DNA from: Bilabrum cf. latius
Taxonomy: Eukaryota; Bigyra: Bicosoecida; Bigyra; Bicosoecida
Direction of reading: 5' to 3'
DNA length: 64,000 bases
Assembly (NCBI GenBank): GCA_965178125.1
Contig: OZ237748.1
Coordinates: forward strand, 1,054,001-1,118,000
A program made the translations under genes and the position numbers. Below the pieces are notes generated by a model. It made no database searches. It was given only the letters and a program-made list of their open reading frames with translations, and was not told where the DNA came from. Positions 23,403 to 35,737 of the stretch are shown piece by piece; the first letter of the stretch is position 1; every line of letters begins with the position of its first letter.

Positions 23403-24780
23403 TATTAGGCCTTGGGGGGAATAGCATCGTTTCAAGCTGGGATGTACACTTGGAGGCCTTTCCACATCGCAAGTCTTTTGTGGCTTGCAAGATATTCTCT
23501 GGCACTACCGGTGTGAGATTTCGTTGGGTCTCCAAACTTCTTCAAACCAACCGTCTCATTTGTTGCAGCGTGCAAGTCGTTCACATCTGTCTATCTCCCC
23601 GACTGACGTGACATGCGACAGACCGGCTGCTTAGTTCAGGCCTGTTTTACCGCCACTTACAAACTCTGCGTAGCCTATCCCTCACATCCGGATATCATAG
23701 ACTACAATCATATACTACGGGTAGACTTCATGCAAACGCACTGTTTCGAATGCACTGCGACAGAATTCCACTGAGATACTGCGCAACGGACCTCACCACT
23801 CCAGATTTTAGGAATAATACATTCATTAGCACGTTGTATGCCTGAATGAAAGCAATATATTCCTAAAGGACGTGCAACAATGCATCCAATATCATATGGA
23901 GGCCTGGCGAGCGATAGATTCGATACCATCAAGTCGGGAAATCGGGAAATGCAATTGTGTGCAGCCATTTCTATCAGTGGATTGAAAGTATGAAAGTACC
24001 AATGAATCCGTCCGTCGCATGCAATTGATGCTTTTAGCATATTGTTTCATTTAGGTGCTCCCGATGTGCCAAGGGGTCCCCATCATACGGGAGAACGAGG
24101 GAGATCTTTTGCTTGGCAGCCAGGCACGCGCCGCTGGTGGGAAGGCGGCAAGTTCACGCCTCAGGGGGTTACACCGGGCGACCAAAAACAATGCCCTGCA
24201 ACAAATGCTCTCAATACTTCATCTAGCTCAGATGCTATGGCATTCGAGCAAGTTGCGGCCTGGGGAAGGGCCCGCCAGGGACACAGCGGGTGCCCTTACC
24301 TGCATCGCCCCGCAAAAGATACCAGGCCAGCTTACGCGTTCAACCTGGTGCTTGAAGGATTGTACACGTATGTAGTCGAGATAGGTCCCATGCAGTTCAT
24401 CAAGGCAGGCTACTTTAGGGATACTCTAGAGTTTCGAGGCGCTTGGAGGAGCAGTCACAGTCGCCAGCGCTGGGGCTTCAAGTGCGACGTGCCGGCCCCG
24501 CTCCGACAGTTCGCTTGGAGGACCAGATTACCGTGTGAGATTGACGTATTTGTTGCCATCCGGATATGCACCGAATGTCGCTCCACTAGTATCGTCAATT
24601 GAAGAGACCGACGAGCAACCGGCTGATGGTCGCTCGTTGTTGCCATGCCTTGCATCGCACCTTAGAAGCCAAGTTTCGATTTCTATATCGCAGCAACTGA
24701 GGTTGTACTCGTCGATGCAAATCCAGTGTCTGCAAAGGGCGTGAAAAGGGATATTTCCCAGTCATTGAGACTGCCAGTAC
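23403..24780. other. Long stretch without a recognised gene
   Basis: A forward open frame at 24042-24602 (186 codons) has no recognised domain and may be an exon or chance. No RNA gene or repeat was seen. Confidence 0.35.
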
Positions 24781-24901
24781 GAGGCAAGGAGTCGATTCGA
24801 GCAGCGACGGGGCGGCGGCAGGAGGTGCAAGCGACGCTGACAGTGTAGGAGGAAGTTCAGTCGATTCGAGCCGCCGAGAAATTGCAGTCGATGGATCGCA
24901 G

Positions 24902-26350
24902 GTGCCGGACCTTCAGTTCACAAGCAGACAGTGCGCCGCGGAGGGTGACGTGGACCTGATTCGGCAGCTGGTTGCAACCATTTTCTCACGGCGGCACACG
25001 GAGATTTGCTCCCTCGCCAACCTGAGCCTAGAGCAGTACTGCAGCACGCATGGGGGATTTCCAGAAGCCCTCGGAAAACTGCCGAAATCTGACCAGTCCC
25101 AGATCTTCGTGCAGCACGTCAAGACTGTGCAGGTTCTTGTGCGGGCCTCGATCGTGCCAAACTGCGGTGGAAAGGTTGGGCAGCGATGGGACAAGTTCGC
25201 CAATTCATTGACTCCAGCGGCAGAGGGCTGTGGCAGAGCTCCTAAGAAGATGGGTAGGTCTGGACGAGCGAGCAAGTAGGCAGACATTCCGCCTCCTGGC
25301 GTGAGCAAGTGCCAAAAACTCGGATTGCAATACTCGGGACTTGATGAGGACTGGCACCACCAGGACAAGGAAGGGAAACCCGCCGTAGAACTAGATGGAC
25401 CTGGTAGCGACGCCGGGGGATCTGCTGGGGCGGACAAGACTGGCGGTGACATCGCGGGACCCGCGGAATCCAAAAAATCAAAACGGAGCGAGGGAAAAGG
25501 TGCAGATGAAGAGGCCACCGGAGACGCAGCAGAACCGGAGAAACGGTCTGAATCAGCGCCAGCACCAGCACCAGCACCAGCACCAGCACCGGCACCAGCA
25601 CCAGCACCAGCACCAGCACCAGCACCAGAACCAGCACCAGGAGAAGAGGCAGGGTCAGCCGCAGGTCCAGCAGCAGCTAGTGGAGCAGGAACTGGCGAAG
25701 AAGAATCAGATGCACGGACGGATCCGGAGACGTTCCAGTCCTGCCAGCTCCCTCACCCTGACAGAACTCAATTCGGTGTCCCTGGCATCCACGTCAGCAT
25801 GTATGGCCTCGAGCAGGAGATGCACAAGTGGATTAGATTCGCCGGCCTGAGCGCCTTCAAGCACATCTTTGATCTCAAGCCCCCCGACTCGCTGCGTGGA
25901 CTAGACGAGTTCTTCGCAGGGGAGTCTACCGACAAGAAGCGCAGCGAGGCCGGCGTGATGGCTGCCTGCAAGAAGCTGCAAGCCGCAAGCTTTGAAGACG
26001 TATCATTTACCGTCGACCTGGTACAGACTGTAAGTGACAAGCACTTCCGGGCGGTTATTGCAGCCATCCGTGCTGGGAAAGACGGCGAGACTGCGATAGA
26101 ATAGCTACAACAGGGGGATATTCTTAAGATGGCGGCTGACGAGGATCCGGATGCTGGCGCCAAAGCCGAAGCTGCGTTCTAGGATCAGGTTCATGACGAA
26201 TGCTCCAATCCGATGTCTGCATTTGAGGTGATCGGCAGAGTGGTGACTCGTCTTCCAATGGCTGGCCTGTTCGTGAAGAACGAGAAGCAGAAATGGCGGC
26301 TGGCATTCGCCCCTTCCTCAGCGAACTTTCAAAAGTTCATCATCCTCTGA
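24902..26350 (+). CDS. Unknown protein with an Ala-Pro repeat, several TAG-Gln codons
   Basis: An open frame of at least 482 codons when TAG is sense, closed by TGA. TAG interrupts it after GRAGSK-type sequence near 25277, in TAIE-TAG-LQQGD near 26102 and in AEAAF-TAG-DQVHD near 26180. The frame is open further upstream (to about 24780), so the start is uncertain. The N-terminal part is helical. The middle is charged and ends in an (Ala-Pro)n run from GCACCA repeats (25557-25635). A folded C-terminal part follows (GIHVSMYGLEQEMHKWIRF, FDLKPPDSLRGLDEFF). The family is not recognised. It ends 125 bp before element B. Confidence 0.55.
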
Positions 26351-26475
26351 TCAAGATAATCGTTTATGAAGCTGTGATCCTACTACTTTCGAGGATCCGA
26401 GGATCCCGAACCAAGAATCCGGACTGCTTTGCTTTAGCAGGTCTGGGGTTACAATCAGTAAGACCGGAACTGTAG

Positions 26476-26620
26476 TGACATCGTGACTTCCATGAAAGCT
26501 TCTTTTACAGACTCAACCACCCAAATACAACCAGACATGGCATCGAACACAGAGCCGTCGCCATGTGCCTGAATCCACCGATGGATTTGTCCACCAGCGG
26601 AGACACACAACGAATTCTCC
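26476..26620 (-). repeat. Element B split repeat B2
   Basis: Outer 145-bp copy. It forms the 3' terminus of element B. Confidence 0.88.
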
Positions 26621-26637
26621 GGGCCCGGGCGGGTGGG

Positions 26638-26898
26638 AAAAGAATTCAAGACGATCTGTCAGTCCTGAGCTCTTCCACCCCGAATGGAGGCGATTGACTG
26701 GAGAAATGCCAACCTCCACTCTTCGTGGCCTGCCTCTTCCGTTAATCAGATTACGATGTCTAACGCTACAATTCCTCTTCCCACCTACGGACAAGGTGTT
26801 GCGGCGTTCTCCTTCTTCGCAGAGCCATCCTCATCGCACAGACGCTTATCATCTCATTTGACGTCAACAACGAATCAGACTCTGTCTCCTTAATACCA
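26638..26898 (-). repeat. Element B split repeat A2
   Basis: 261-bp second copy of A, directly abutting B1. Confidence 0.88.
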
Positions 26899-27043
26899 TG
26901 ACATCGTGACTTCCATGAAAGCTTCTTTTACAGACTCAACCACCCAAATACAACCAGACATGGCATCGAACACAGAGCCGTCGCCATGTGCCTGAATCCA
27001 CCGATGGATTTGTCCACCAGCGGAGACACACAACGAATTCTCC
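26899..27043 (-). repeat. Element B split repeat B1
   Basis: 145-bp repeat downstream of the recombinase gene; its partner is 26476-26620. Confidence 0.88.
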
Positions 27044-27126
27044 ATGTCTTACCATATCTTCCTTACGGGAGGTTGCAGAGGGTGGTCTCGTTGAAGCAAA
27101 GCAAAGTGTCTCCAAGTTAGTTGGGA

Positions 27127-28377
27127 TTAGTCGGACGCCCGAGCTTGTGCCACCGCCTCGAGCAGCGCCGCCTGTGGTGCTCGCTGCAGCTCAAGGTGCG
27201 TCCAACCAATATCGATCGCTGGCAGCCCGTCGGCCTCCTGCCGGATGTAGGTGTTCATGCTCTTGGTGGAAGCCCACCGTCCAAGACGCTGCACAATGCC
27301 GTGCTCGATGCCCAGTCGCACCATTGTGGTGGTGCTGGTGATGCGGAAACTGTGCCCATGCCACCCACTCGCATCATCGTGGTGGCTTGCACAGCTCCGC
27401 ACCAGGCGTACGACATCGGCTGCGACGATGTGCCGCGTCTTACGGCGACCTGGCGATGCGATCTCCGGGAACAACAACACCTGACTGTTCTGGCAGGCGT
27501 TGTGCAGGTGGTGGGGCGAGGTGACCGGGATTCCCGCCGAGGTCAACCTTGTCACGACGTGCCGGACGAGAAGGTAAACAGGGCAGCATGTGCTGCCCTG
27601 TACCCCGCCTTTGTCCACCTACACAGGGGATCGGGCTGCAATAGCCACCGTGGCTGGTCCACCCGCCTTGGTGAACCGCAGGTGCAGGGAGCAGCTGATC
27701 ACCTGATTGTCCTCGATTGCCCAGGATACATGCCTGAGGCGATGCGGGTCAGAGGCAGCCCGTGCCTCTCCGGTGGCCTCGCCCAGGCGCATGGTCCCCC
27801 CAAAGGCCAGTGCACCCGCCAACTGGGCCGCACTTTCGCCGGGGGTGGATGGCTGGAACTCAAAGAAGCGCCGCACTGCCGACAACGGGATGGGCGTGCG
27901 GTGCAGACTCGCAAGGGTTGGCTTGGCTGCCGTGTAGTGCCTGGCCACTGCATGGCCAAAGTCACCGAGTCCTTTCACTGCGACTCCTCCTAGTCGTTTG
28001 TACAAGGACGCCACTTGCGCTGCGTACTGGCTTGCGGAGGCGCCGCTGATGCCCGGCTCGGCCGCCGCCACGTACGTGATGAATCTGCCGAGTTCCACTT
28101 CGAAGGCCTCGTTGCGTGCCGGACCGATGGAGCCAAAGGCCGGTGGCGCCAGGTCGAGGCCGTATCTGCGGCCGTACGCTGCCCAGTGCCGAAGTGCCGT
28201 GGTGCCATTCGCCTCGATGCTCGAGGCGGCCTTGATGGCCGCAAGTTCGACCAAGTCCTCGTAGGCGTCGGGAGCTCCCTCACCGATTCCCAGTGCGGCG
28301 GCAAGTTTGTCGGGTGACCTTCCCTGGACAAGCGGTCGGCCCAGGTGTTCTCTAACCCTGGTATGTGCCGGCTCCAA
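27127..28377 (-). CDS. Element B tyrosine recombinase
   Basis: Integrase of the tyrosine-recombinase type. The N-terminal SAM-like half contains TTALRHWAAYGRRYGLDLAP. Arg I lies in GGTMRLGEATGE. The His-x-x-Arg box is HGHSFRITS, then LGRWAS and the nucleophile Tyr in SMNTYIRQEA. One TAG (AARSPV-TAG-VDKGG) lies between the halves. It ends with TAA. The start is uncertain because it overlaps RNase H in the -1 frame. Confidence 0.82.
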
Positions 28378-30518
28378 ACCTACACGTCGTGGGAGCAGAG
28401 GGTGGTGAACAGGTCAGCGAGGATGCGAGCCATGCGGACACTACGACAAAACCCACGACGCAAACAATGCACAGAGGCGGAGTTGTCACACCGCACAAGC
28501 AACACATGTCCCCGCAGTTCGTTCTTCCAATGATCACACAGGATCTCAATGCATCCGAGTTCGAGAGCCGAGATGTCGTTGGACAGTAGGCAGGTAGAAT
28601 CCGGCCACGTGCCGTAGATGGCCTACGTGGCACCTGAGGGCCAGACCAAGTAGCCACCCCATCCATGCAGCGATGCGTCCGTGAACATCACTGGATCGCG
28701 TTCGGGATCGTGCTGTCGCGGGAACGAGCGGCCATCCTGGTGCAGCAGGGCATGTCGCCACCATCGCAGGGTCCGCTGAACCTCGGCTGGAACGGAGAGT
28801 ACCGAGGCGTGCTCGTTGGCATGCAGCCACGAGAACAGAGGTCTGCAGCGCGGTTTGGCAGGCAGGATGGCTTCTGCCACGTAGCACAGCAGGCCCACCA
28901 GCGATTCTCCCGTTGACCGACGGATCCCAGCCTGGGTGGCCCCCAAGATGCCGTCAATGAGCCCGACCGCCTTCGTGACCTTGGACGGCTGCACGTACAC
29001 CTTGAACTCATCCAGCGCTACCGTGTACCCTAGGAAATCGAACCGAGGCCCCGGGGTGCCCACTTCCAGTGCTTTCGACTCGCTGACTTGGAGGCCCACT
29101 CGCGCAGCATCATGCACGAACTACATGGCCAAGTGATCAATCCGCGTCAACGGTGCCACTAAACCAAAATCATCCACGAAGGTCGACGTTGCAGTCGTGG
29201 GCCGCACAGGATCGAAATTCCAGCGCTCCTCAAAGGCGTCACCGAAGCAAGTCGTCGCCGTGGTGACGTGACCAGGGCTGCTCTTGTTGCCCATGCCGAG
29301 GCGCGTGCCGAGCAGCACCATGTCGCCGATGCGCAATTGCTGATACGGAATGTCACCAACAGCCAGCGGGAACTGCCAGAAGGCCTTGCTGAGGTCAATT
29401 GTCAGGCCCGCCAGGGGCTCGGAGGTGTGCTGCGAGATGCGCACGGCCTTGCGCATCAGCTCGCCGATCGATGCCATCGGGGCACTCGTCCAGCGCTCGT
29501 ATTCGACTGCCACGTTGGCCCCCAACAGGGTGCCCGCCCGCTTGTCCGATGCATCCACCAAGAGCCGATAGTCGCCAACCTTCTTCTTAGGGATCGCAAC
29601 CACCGCGCTTACCGGGGTGCTCGGTGCAGATGACGCTGCGATGGCCAACCTACGCGACTCACGCAGGCTGGCTCCCAGCTCGCAGTGCACTGCAGCCGCA
29701 GCCTCAGTCGGGATGGAGTTTGTCGGCAGCTTGACCTGCTGCTGGACAGCTGCTGTGCGGCCCATCGGGAAACCGTGGGCAAATCCACACAGCGTCCGCT
29801 CAGCCGGTGACATGGCCTTCCAGTCCTTGGCTCGGAAGGTACGAGGCGGGCACGCTGCACGCAGGTACGTAGCCCACTGCACCTGCTTCGCTCTGGTGGC
29901 GCGTGCTGCTTCGGGGTCGCCCGTGAGCACCATGGGGTCCGCTGTCAGGTGGGCCACCAGTCGCTGGTGCTGTCTACCAAGCGCTGGCGGTGCCTCTTTG
30001 GCACGACTGCGCCCCTCCGCATCCTGCAGGGATCGCATCCAGGCTGCCCACGTTTGCGATGGCGCAGCTGAGTCATCCCAACTGCTAGGAACCCACGGTT
30101 CCACTGGCACGACAGACGAGGCGGATAGCCATTCGGCCCAGTCAGAAGTGCCCCACGTATTTCCTTGGCTTGAGCCCAGCAGCTCGTCCTCCTCCGATGG
30201 AGAACTGCTCAGATCTGAACTCACGCCCTACCTCTCCGAGCTCCAGGCTCGGAGGACCCAACCACTGCCCCCGGCAGTGGGATCCACCAAGGCGTGGGAT
30301 TGATTGTTCCCGATGCCTCGATGTAGCACCTGACACGCTGCGAAGGACAGCAGGGGCCGCTTACGGTCCACTACTGGCTTGCAGAGCTGCCAGTCAGGGT
30401 CACCTTGGCCCTGGTCGCGCACCCGTGGCGTAGGGGTGCGTGGCCGAAGCCTCGGTAACGCTGCTGACGTAGTCGATGCTGCAGGGTAGCTGACACGGAT
30501 CTCCTGGGCCGCATGCAC
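28321..30518 (-). CDS. Element B reverse transcriptase-RNase H
   Basis: The replicative polyprotein of the element. RT motifs are VVAIPKKKVGDYRLLVDAS, GLTIDLSKAFWQF (A), LGMGNKSSPGHV (B) and STFVDDFG (C). RNase H motifs are FTDASLHGWGGY, DISALELG, VRCDNSASVH and NTWADRLSR. TAG interrupts it in HLAM-TAG-FVHDAARVG, SGAT-TAG-AIYGTWP, SHDV-TAG-VWSRHIPG and WSSER-TAG-GVSS, always between conserved blocks. The 5' end is open upstream of 30518 and the exact start is unknown. The 3' end overlaps the recombinase frame, offset -1. Confidence 0.82.
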
Positions 30519-30956
30519 TGCTGCTGCACCCTCCGCTGGTACTTCCCCGCTGACTTGACGATGACGTCGTGGCTACTGTAACCACCGCTGCCCAATTGCA
30601 TTAGTGACCACGTCCTGCCGTCCGAAACTGCCGTCGTATACGTTCCGCTCCTCATTCAGCTGTTGAGTGTTCCCCGACCCAACTGTCCGTTGCTGAAGCC
30701 ATCCCGAGAAGCCGGCCACCGAAGCGACCGGCGCACAATCCTACCCACGGAAGGACAGGTCCTGTTGTACCAGAGGTGAGAGAAGTCCTCTGGCACGGCC
30801 CCGCCTCCATTCCCGAACACAGCGTTTGAGCCCCTGCTCCAGGCGCCGTGCATGTAGTCGCCGGAGGCGGCGCCTCTCCTGCGTGTAGAGGCGCCGCCGT
30901 CTCCTTGAAGGCCTGCCCGGCCGCCACCTGCTGTGGCGGCACGGGCGTGCTGGCCT
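30519..30956. other. Element B gag-pol junction region
   Basis: Several frames stay open here if TAG is sense. The reverse transcriptase ORF may begin in this stretch. No separate domain is recognised. Confidence 0.35.
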
Positions 30957-33086
30957 TCATGAGGAGCCCTGGGCGAGCTCGATGGTCTTCTCCAGTTGGG
31001 CCACTGCCGCCGCCGTTCCGAGTGCTTGGCCCTGTGGCGTGCTGCTCAGCAGTGCTGGTCCGATGCCGTGCGGGCCCTCTGGGCACAAGCACGCACGGAT
31101 GACCTGCACTACGCGGCCAGGCTCCACGCCTTCGAGCGGGTCAGAGTCCTCAAGGTCATCGCCCTTGAGGTACGCCGTGATCAGCGTGTGCACCTGGTCC
31201 CTCGCCGCCATCATATCGGCCTGACTGTTGGTGCGAATCGCTGGCACTGCGATTCCCATCTTGCCCTGCGCGGTCAGCACGATGGCAGTGAACACGTCCT
31301 TCGCTGCTGCACGAGACGTCTGGAGCCCTGTGCCGAAGCTGCCGCCTGCAGTGCGCGCCAGAAGCTGCAGCTTCCACAGCTGCCTGCCCCAGGACGCCAG
31401 GGACTGCGTGATTGCTGTCGCACCGGCATGAAACTCCTCCACATCCGCCTCAGGCCTGTACGGCGACATCGACTGGGCCGGTGGGGTCGGCCAGGCAGGT
31501 CCTGACGTGGCGTACGTTTCCACCACTGCTGTAACCGCCCGTGCATATGCCCGCACCAGTGCGTAGGTGAACAGCGCGAACGGCCGAGGGTGCACCAAGT
31601 CCTCATGTCTGGGCACCGCGAGATCAGGAAATAGCGGATCATCGCTCTTGAGCTGGAGCAGGTCTGCCCAGCTCTTCTTGATGCGCTCGTCATCCCCGGT
31701 GATTGCCGAGGCCAAGATGCCTGCCGCCTTCGTAAGGTACTTGGAGGTAGCTGCCAACGACATCCGCGGGGGGCAGTCGCTGCTCGCCTGCAGTGCTGCA
31801 ATCAGCTCCGCCTTCGCGATCTGAACGAACATCCCCCGGAACTCGGTGGCTTTGATTTGGCCTGGCCCGTGATCACGGAGTAACGAAGCGGGGACAAACG
31901 CAGACTACACCACATCAGACTACACCACACCACGCACCAAGGACTCACCCGGGTCAGCTGCACCCGCACCCGTGGCCGCCGGTAGCTTCCGCTCCTTGGC
32001 ATGTCGCCTGACGAGTGCGACCACCTGGTGGAGAGCCGGCATCTCCAAGCCTGTTTCAGCTGCTCGCTGCTGCTCATGCGTCACCCGTTCGAGGAACGCG
32101 ATCGCCAATATAATGGCGTGCTCTTGGCTCTGTGGTGCATGCTGCATGCGCCGTCCCAGCGCCCGCAGCTGCTTCGTCATGGCCCCATCGAGGGCGCGGA
32201 GAGTGGAGTCCGCCTCCGGCCATCCGCCCGCTGCCAACAACGCAGCCTCTACGGCCATCGACAGACGCATCTGTTCGTCCTCGGTCTCCTTCAGGGCCTA
32301 CTGCCGCTCAGCCGTCCAGGGATGCAGCCACGCTCGCACCGCAGCGCTCCACTCGCTGGGCACCGCCGCCAGGCCGCCAAGGCTCGCTGCAGGCCCGGGG
32401 CCACTGCCTGGAGCGTGTGCAAGGGATTGATCGCGGGGAATTGACCCCAGCGGCTGCCGGGCCGGTGCTCGGCCTGCCTGCCGCGGCCGGCTGCCGGCAC
32501 GAGGCCCGGCACCGGCACCTGCTGGAGCTCCACCCACAGCTCCACCCGCAGCCCCTGCTGCCGGGGCGCTTGAGGTCGACACCGCGCTCCCGGCGTGCGC
32601 ATGTGCGTAGGCATCCTCCGCCTTGCGAGACAGTACGAAGGTGTCCGAGTCCTGCGCCGTTGCGGTCGGCTCAGGAAGTTCAAGCCAGGATGCGAAGGAC
32701 GGGAAGGAGTCAGGCAGAACCGTGGAATAGGGTTGTCCATGCACGCCCTTCATGGTGACCACCGCTGTCAACAAGTATCGAATCATTGATTCAATTATCT
32801 GTGCGCGCTTCGGAGACCCACGCCGTACGCCTTTGATGGCCTCGTTCCACTGCGCCTCTAGCGCGAGGAGCCGCTCTGCGGTAAACCCACACACTCCGGT
32901 CACCGATGCCCATTGCATTGGATCAGACAAGGCCCCAAAGCATGCCTCAAAAAGGAAAATAGCACGTTGAAAACCGGGTTCTTTCAAGGCCAATGTCGTG
33001 AAAATGCCACGCCAAAACTGCTGAAGCCGCGCCATCACGCCCTAGCGCTCCGGCTGAACTGTATCTGCACCCGCACCCGAAGACAT
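30957..33086 (-). CDS. Element B ORF1 (gag-like)
   Basis: Position and size fit the Gag-like ORF1 of Ngaro elements, which would package element RNA. The frame runs about 710 codons from ATG at 33086 (MSSGAGADTVQPER-TAG-GVMARLQQFW) to TGA at 30957. At least four TAG codons are read through, including WTAERQ-TAG-ALKE and a close pair, GVV-TAG-SDVV-TAG-SAF. The N-terminal part is helical, the centre is Ala/Gly/Pro-rich, and a helical domain follows (AKAELIAALQASSDCPP). No zinc knuckle was seen. Choosing the upstream ATG puts the start 12 nt from repeat A1. Confidence 0.7.
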
Positions 33087-33098
33087 GAGACCACAACA

Positions 33099-33359
33099 AA
33101 AAGAATTCAAGACGATCTGTCAGTCCTGAGCTCTTCCACCCCGAATGGAGGCGATTGACTGGAGAAATGCCAACCTCCACTCTTCGTGGCCTGCCTCTTC
33201 CGTTAATCAGATTACGATGTCTAACGCTACAATTCCTCTTCCCACCTACGGACAAGGTGTTGCGGCGTTCTCCTTCTTCGCAGAGCCATCCTCATCGCAC
33301 AGACGCTTATCATCTCATTTGACGTCAACAACGAATCAGACTCTGTCTCCTTAATACCA
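33099..33359 (-). repeat. Element B split repeat A1
   Basis: 261 bp, matching 26638-26898 and, inverted, 21210-21470. The gag ATG (33086) lies 12 nt downstream of its inner end, so it probably contains the promoter. Confidence 0.88.
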
Positions 33360-33799
33360 AAACTGGGATTGATTTGCGTGAAGGCCGACTCATCTTCCCG
33401 AGGGTACGCCGAAGATACTGATCTCGGCAGTGCTCAAGAAGACACGTACTACAATGTAGTGTAGTTCTGAGTCAGCTTGCAAAAGTTTTTAAAGTTTTCG
33501 AGAGGCCTATCGGGGTTCCAAGGGCAATCGGGATGTGTTCGTCTCAGGTTGATCCCTATACGGAAAAAGTAAACATAACACATGTCAAACGCACGCTGGT
33601 ATATGCACTTATTGCATAGTTGCTGCCAAAGGTCTGCTGCGAGTGCATTTCACCCGGCGCTGCTTCATAACGCACACGGCACGTCAAGGCACAACACTGC
33701 GCAACTCGACTTATGCTTGTATTGCATCCCAAACACCATAGCAACGCCGCTAGTGAATCGTAAATCAAGGTTATCATTAACTTTGTGTCGCAAACGGGG
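33360..33799. other. Intergenic segment right of element B
   Basis: Moderately AT-rich; no gene, RNA or repeat recognised. Confidence 0.4.
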
Positions 33800-34370
33800 C
33801 CTGCCACTGGCCACCTTGCTGCTGTGCGCAGCTTGGCGAGCCTGGGTGGGTTGCTGCGCGTCGTCCATTTGACTTCCGCTAGCCTTTGTCTGTGATGGCG
33901 CCTGAATGCGCCTGCCACTGGCCGCCTTTGCTGCTGTGCGCAGCTTGGCGAGCCTGGGTGGGTTGCTGCGCGTCGTCCATTTGACGTCCGCTAGCCTTTG
34001 TCTGTGATGGCGCCTTGATGCGCCTGCCACTGGCCGCCTTTGCTGCTGTGCGCAGCTTGGCGAGCCTGGGTGGGTTGCTGCGCGTCGTCCATTTGACTTC
34101 CGCTTGCCTTTGTCTGTGATGGCGCCTTGATGCGCCTGCCACTGGCCGCCTTTGCTGCTGTGGGCAGCTTGGCGAGCCTGGGTGGGTTGCTGCGCGTCGT
34201 CCATTTGACTTCCGCTTGCCTTTGTCTGTGATGGCGCCTTGATGCGCCTGCCACTGGCCGCCTTTGCTGCTGTGCGCAGCTTGGCGAGCCTGGGTGGGTT
34301 GCTGCGCGTCGTCCATTTGACGTCCGCTTGCCTTTGTCTGTGATGGCGCCTTGATGCGCCTGCCACTGGC
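33800..34370. repeat. 112-bp minisatellite, about five units
   Basis: Units start with CCTGCCACTGGCC at 33800, 33911, 34023, 34135, 34247 and 34359 (the first unit is 111 bp). The reverse-strand translation gives a repetitive KAPSQTKASG-type peptide, but the period is not a multiple of three, so a coding role is unlikely. Confidence 0.85.
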
Positions 34371-34840
34371 CGGGCGCAGGCTGCACCAGCAGCCGGGTCC
34401 CCTTGTGGCGCCACGGGTGGTCAACCGCCCGAGGAGCCGGGGCCCAGCACGCCCTCGCATTTTCTAGCAACCCTAACCGGAGGTTCTAGAACTGATTCGA
34501 TGTAACGTACAAATCAATGTCAGTTTTTTGAATAAAACTATTACCTGCTATGAGTTGCTAAATTGCGTTTCTAATCACTGAATTTTTACGTATAGTACGT
34601 TGGTTAAACTAGATCTAATGCAATATTCGAACACCAGATCTTAAGCTGCCTCACAACTTCTCCGGATCCTGGATATCACCGCCCTTCTTCCCCACATTCC
34701 AGCCCTGGCTATCCGGATGTCACCCGGATCGTCAAATCCACCCACTCTATCTTCTTTCTCTAGATCTACTTCATCCTGCCTCATCGATACTTCATGTTTA
34801 TCTCACGCATGTACTGCCTCCCATCACACAGCCACAGCCC

Positions 34841-35425
34841 TCAACGCCACATGCCCAAGTCCGCGCCCTGATCCTTCAGCAATGCCTCGCATTCAACGTG
34901 CCCACCCCGTACAGCCGCTTCCAAAGCTATCACATACTCACCAGCATCAACTGAATCGACCCCCGGTAAAAAACCCTTCCGATGATGCCCGCCAGCTAGC
35001 TTGCCCAATCGCAGACGCTTGGCCAGTTCCAGAGGCCTCCCCTCGCTCGCTGCTTTAAACACCAGCGCTGCATCCCTGTGCGCTTCCATCCCCTACCGCC
35101 AGCCCACCACCGCCCATATCCTATCGCGCGGATCTAGAGGTCCTTCCCGTAGTGTCTCACGATCCCCTGTTGCCTTGAGGTGGTCGATGATGAGCCGGAG
35201 AAGCCGCTGGGGGTTGCCACGTGCTGAAGGCAGCAGTGCGAGCACAAAGGAAGTCCTGCGCGGGTAGATTAATCCTTTGAGATTGGCAGGCGGCTCCTGC
35301 AGCAAATGCTCAATAGAAGTCCCATCATCCGATACAAAGTCTAACCTAGCACCGGCTTGCAGAAGGTGCATGAGTCCGCTGATGTCTTTGTAGATCTGGG
35401 TCAGGACCACCAGAGGCAGGCCAGA
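34841..35425 (-). pseudogene. Ankyrin-repeat gene copy 4, truncated
   Basis: Only the last exon and part of the preceding intron of the ankyrin gene remain. It keeps CAG at 35398-35396 (LT-Q-IYKD) and TAG in GWR-TAG-GMEAH, and ends at TGA. Similarity to the other copies extends from about 34670 to about 35503. There the copy is cut by the AT-rich segment that starts with a hairpin. Confidence 0.65.
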
Positions 35426-35503
35426 CTGGGAGGGAACAGGATCGGTGGATTCTAGTGATGGCAAGCATAGTACCAGCATTGCACTCATGGCTCAACTATT
35501 CAT

Positions 35504-35544
35504 GTGTCGCAGTCCCATACCTTAACGGTATGGGACTGCGACAC
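35504..35544. repeat. Perfect 18-bp inverted repeat with a 5-nt loop
   Basis: The stem arms are 35504-35521 and 35527-35544, around loop TTAAC. It sits exactly where ankyrin copy 4 ends and AT-rich DNA starts, as expected for an element terminus or a junction scar. Confidence 0.75.
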
Positions 35545-35737
35545 TGGACTCAAAATCGTCGGCTGATTGCTTTTTTTAGTCCAGTTTCTCGCATGTATCA
35601 CTTTTTACAAAAAATCGCTCAAACTGAAAAATCTTTAGATTTTTTAGTTTTATTCTAAGAAATGGAATATTTGCTAGAATTATTTATTGTTCACAAAAAG
35701 TCAACAGCTGGAACAAATGCATGGCTGTATTACTTTT
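35545..35737. other. AT-rich remnant left of element A
   Basis: A short AT-rich stretch unlike the host DNA. About 35614-35680 closely resembles 59895-59960, on the other side of element A. The match includes the palindrome AAAAATCTTTAGATTTTT. It looks like the pre-insertion target of element A. Confidence 0.5.

Larger units (their letters stand above)
26476..33359 (-). mobile_element. Ngaro-like retrotransposon B, structurally complete
   Basis: A 6.88-kb minus-strand element with perfect split direct repeats. A1 is 33099-33359. The internal region is 27044-33098. B1 is 26899-27043, A2 is 26638-26898 (abutting B1), a 17-bp spacer follows, and B2 is 26476-26620. Internal genes in order are gag, reverse transcriptase-RNase H and tyrosine recombinase. 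All need TAG read as Gln. The paired repeats are equal in length (A 261 bp, B 145 bp), which suggests a recent insertion. Confidence 0.88.

Noticed and set aside
33879-34470. Long minus-strand repetitive ORFs over the 112-bp minisatellite
   Set aside because: All three frames stay open because of composition, and the unit length is not a multiple of three.
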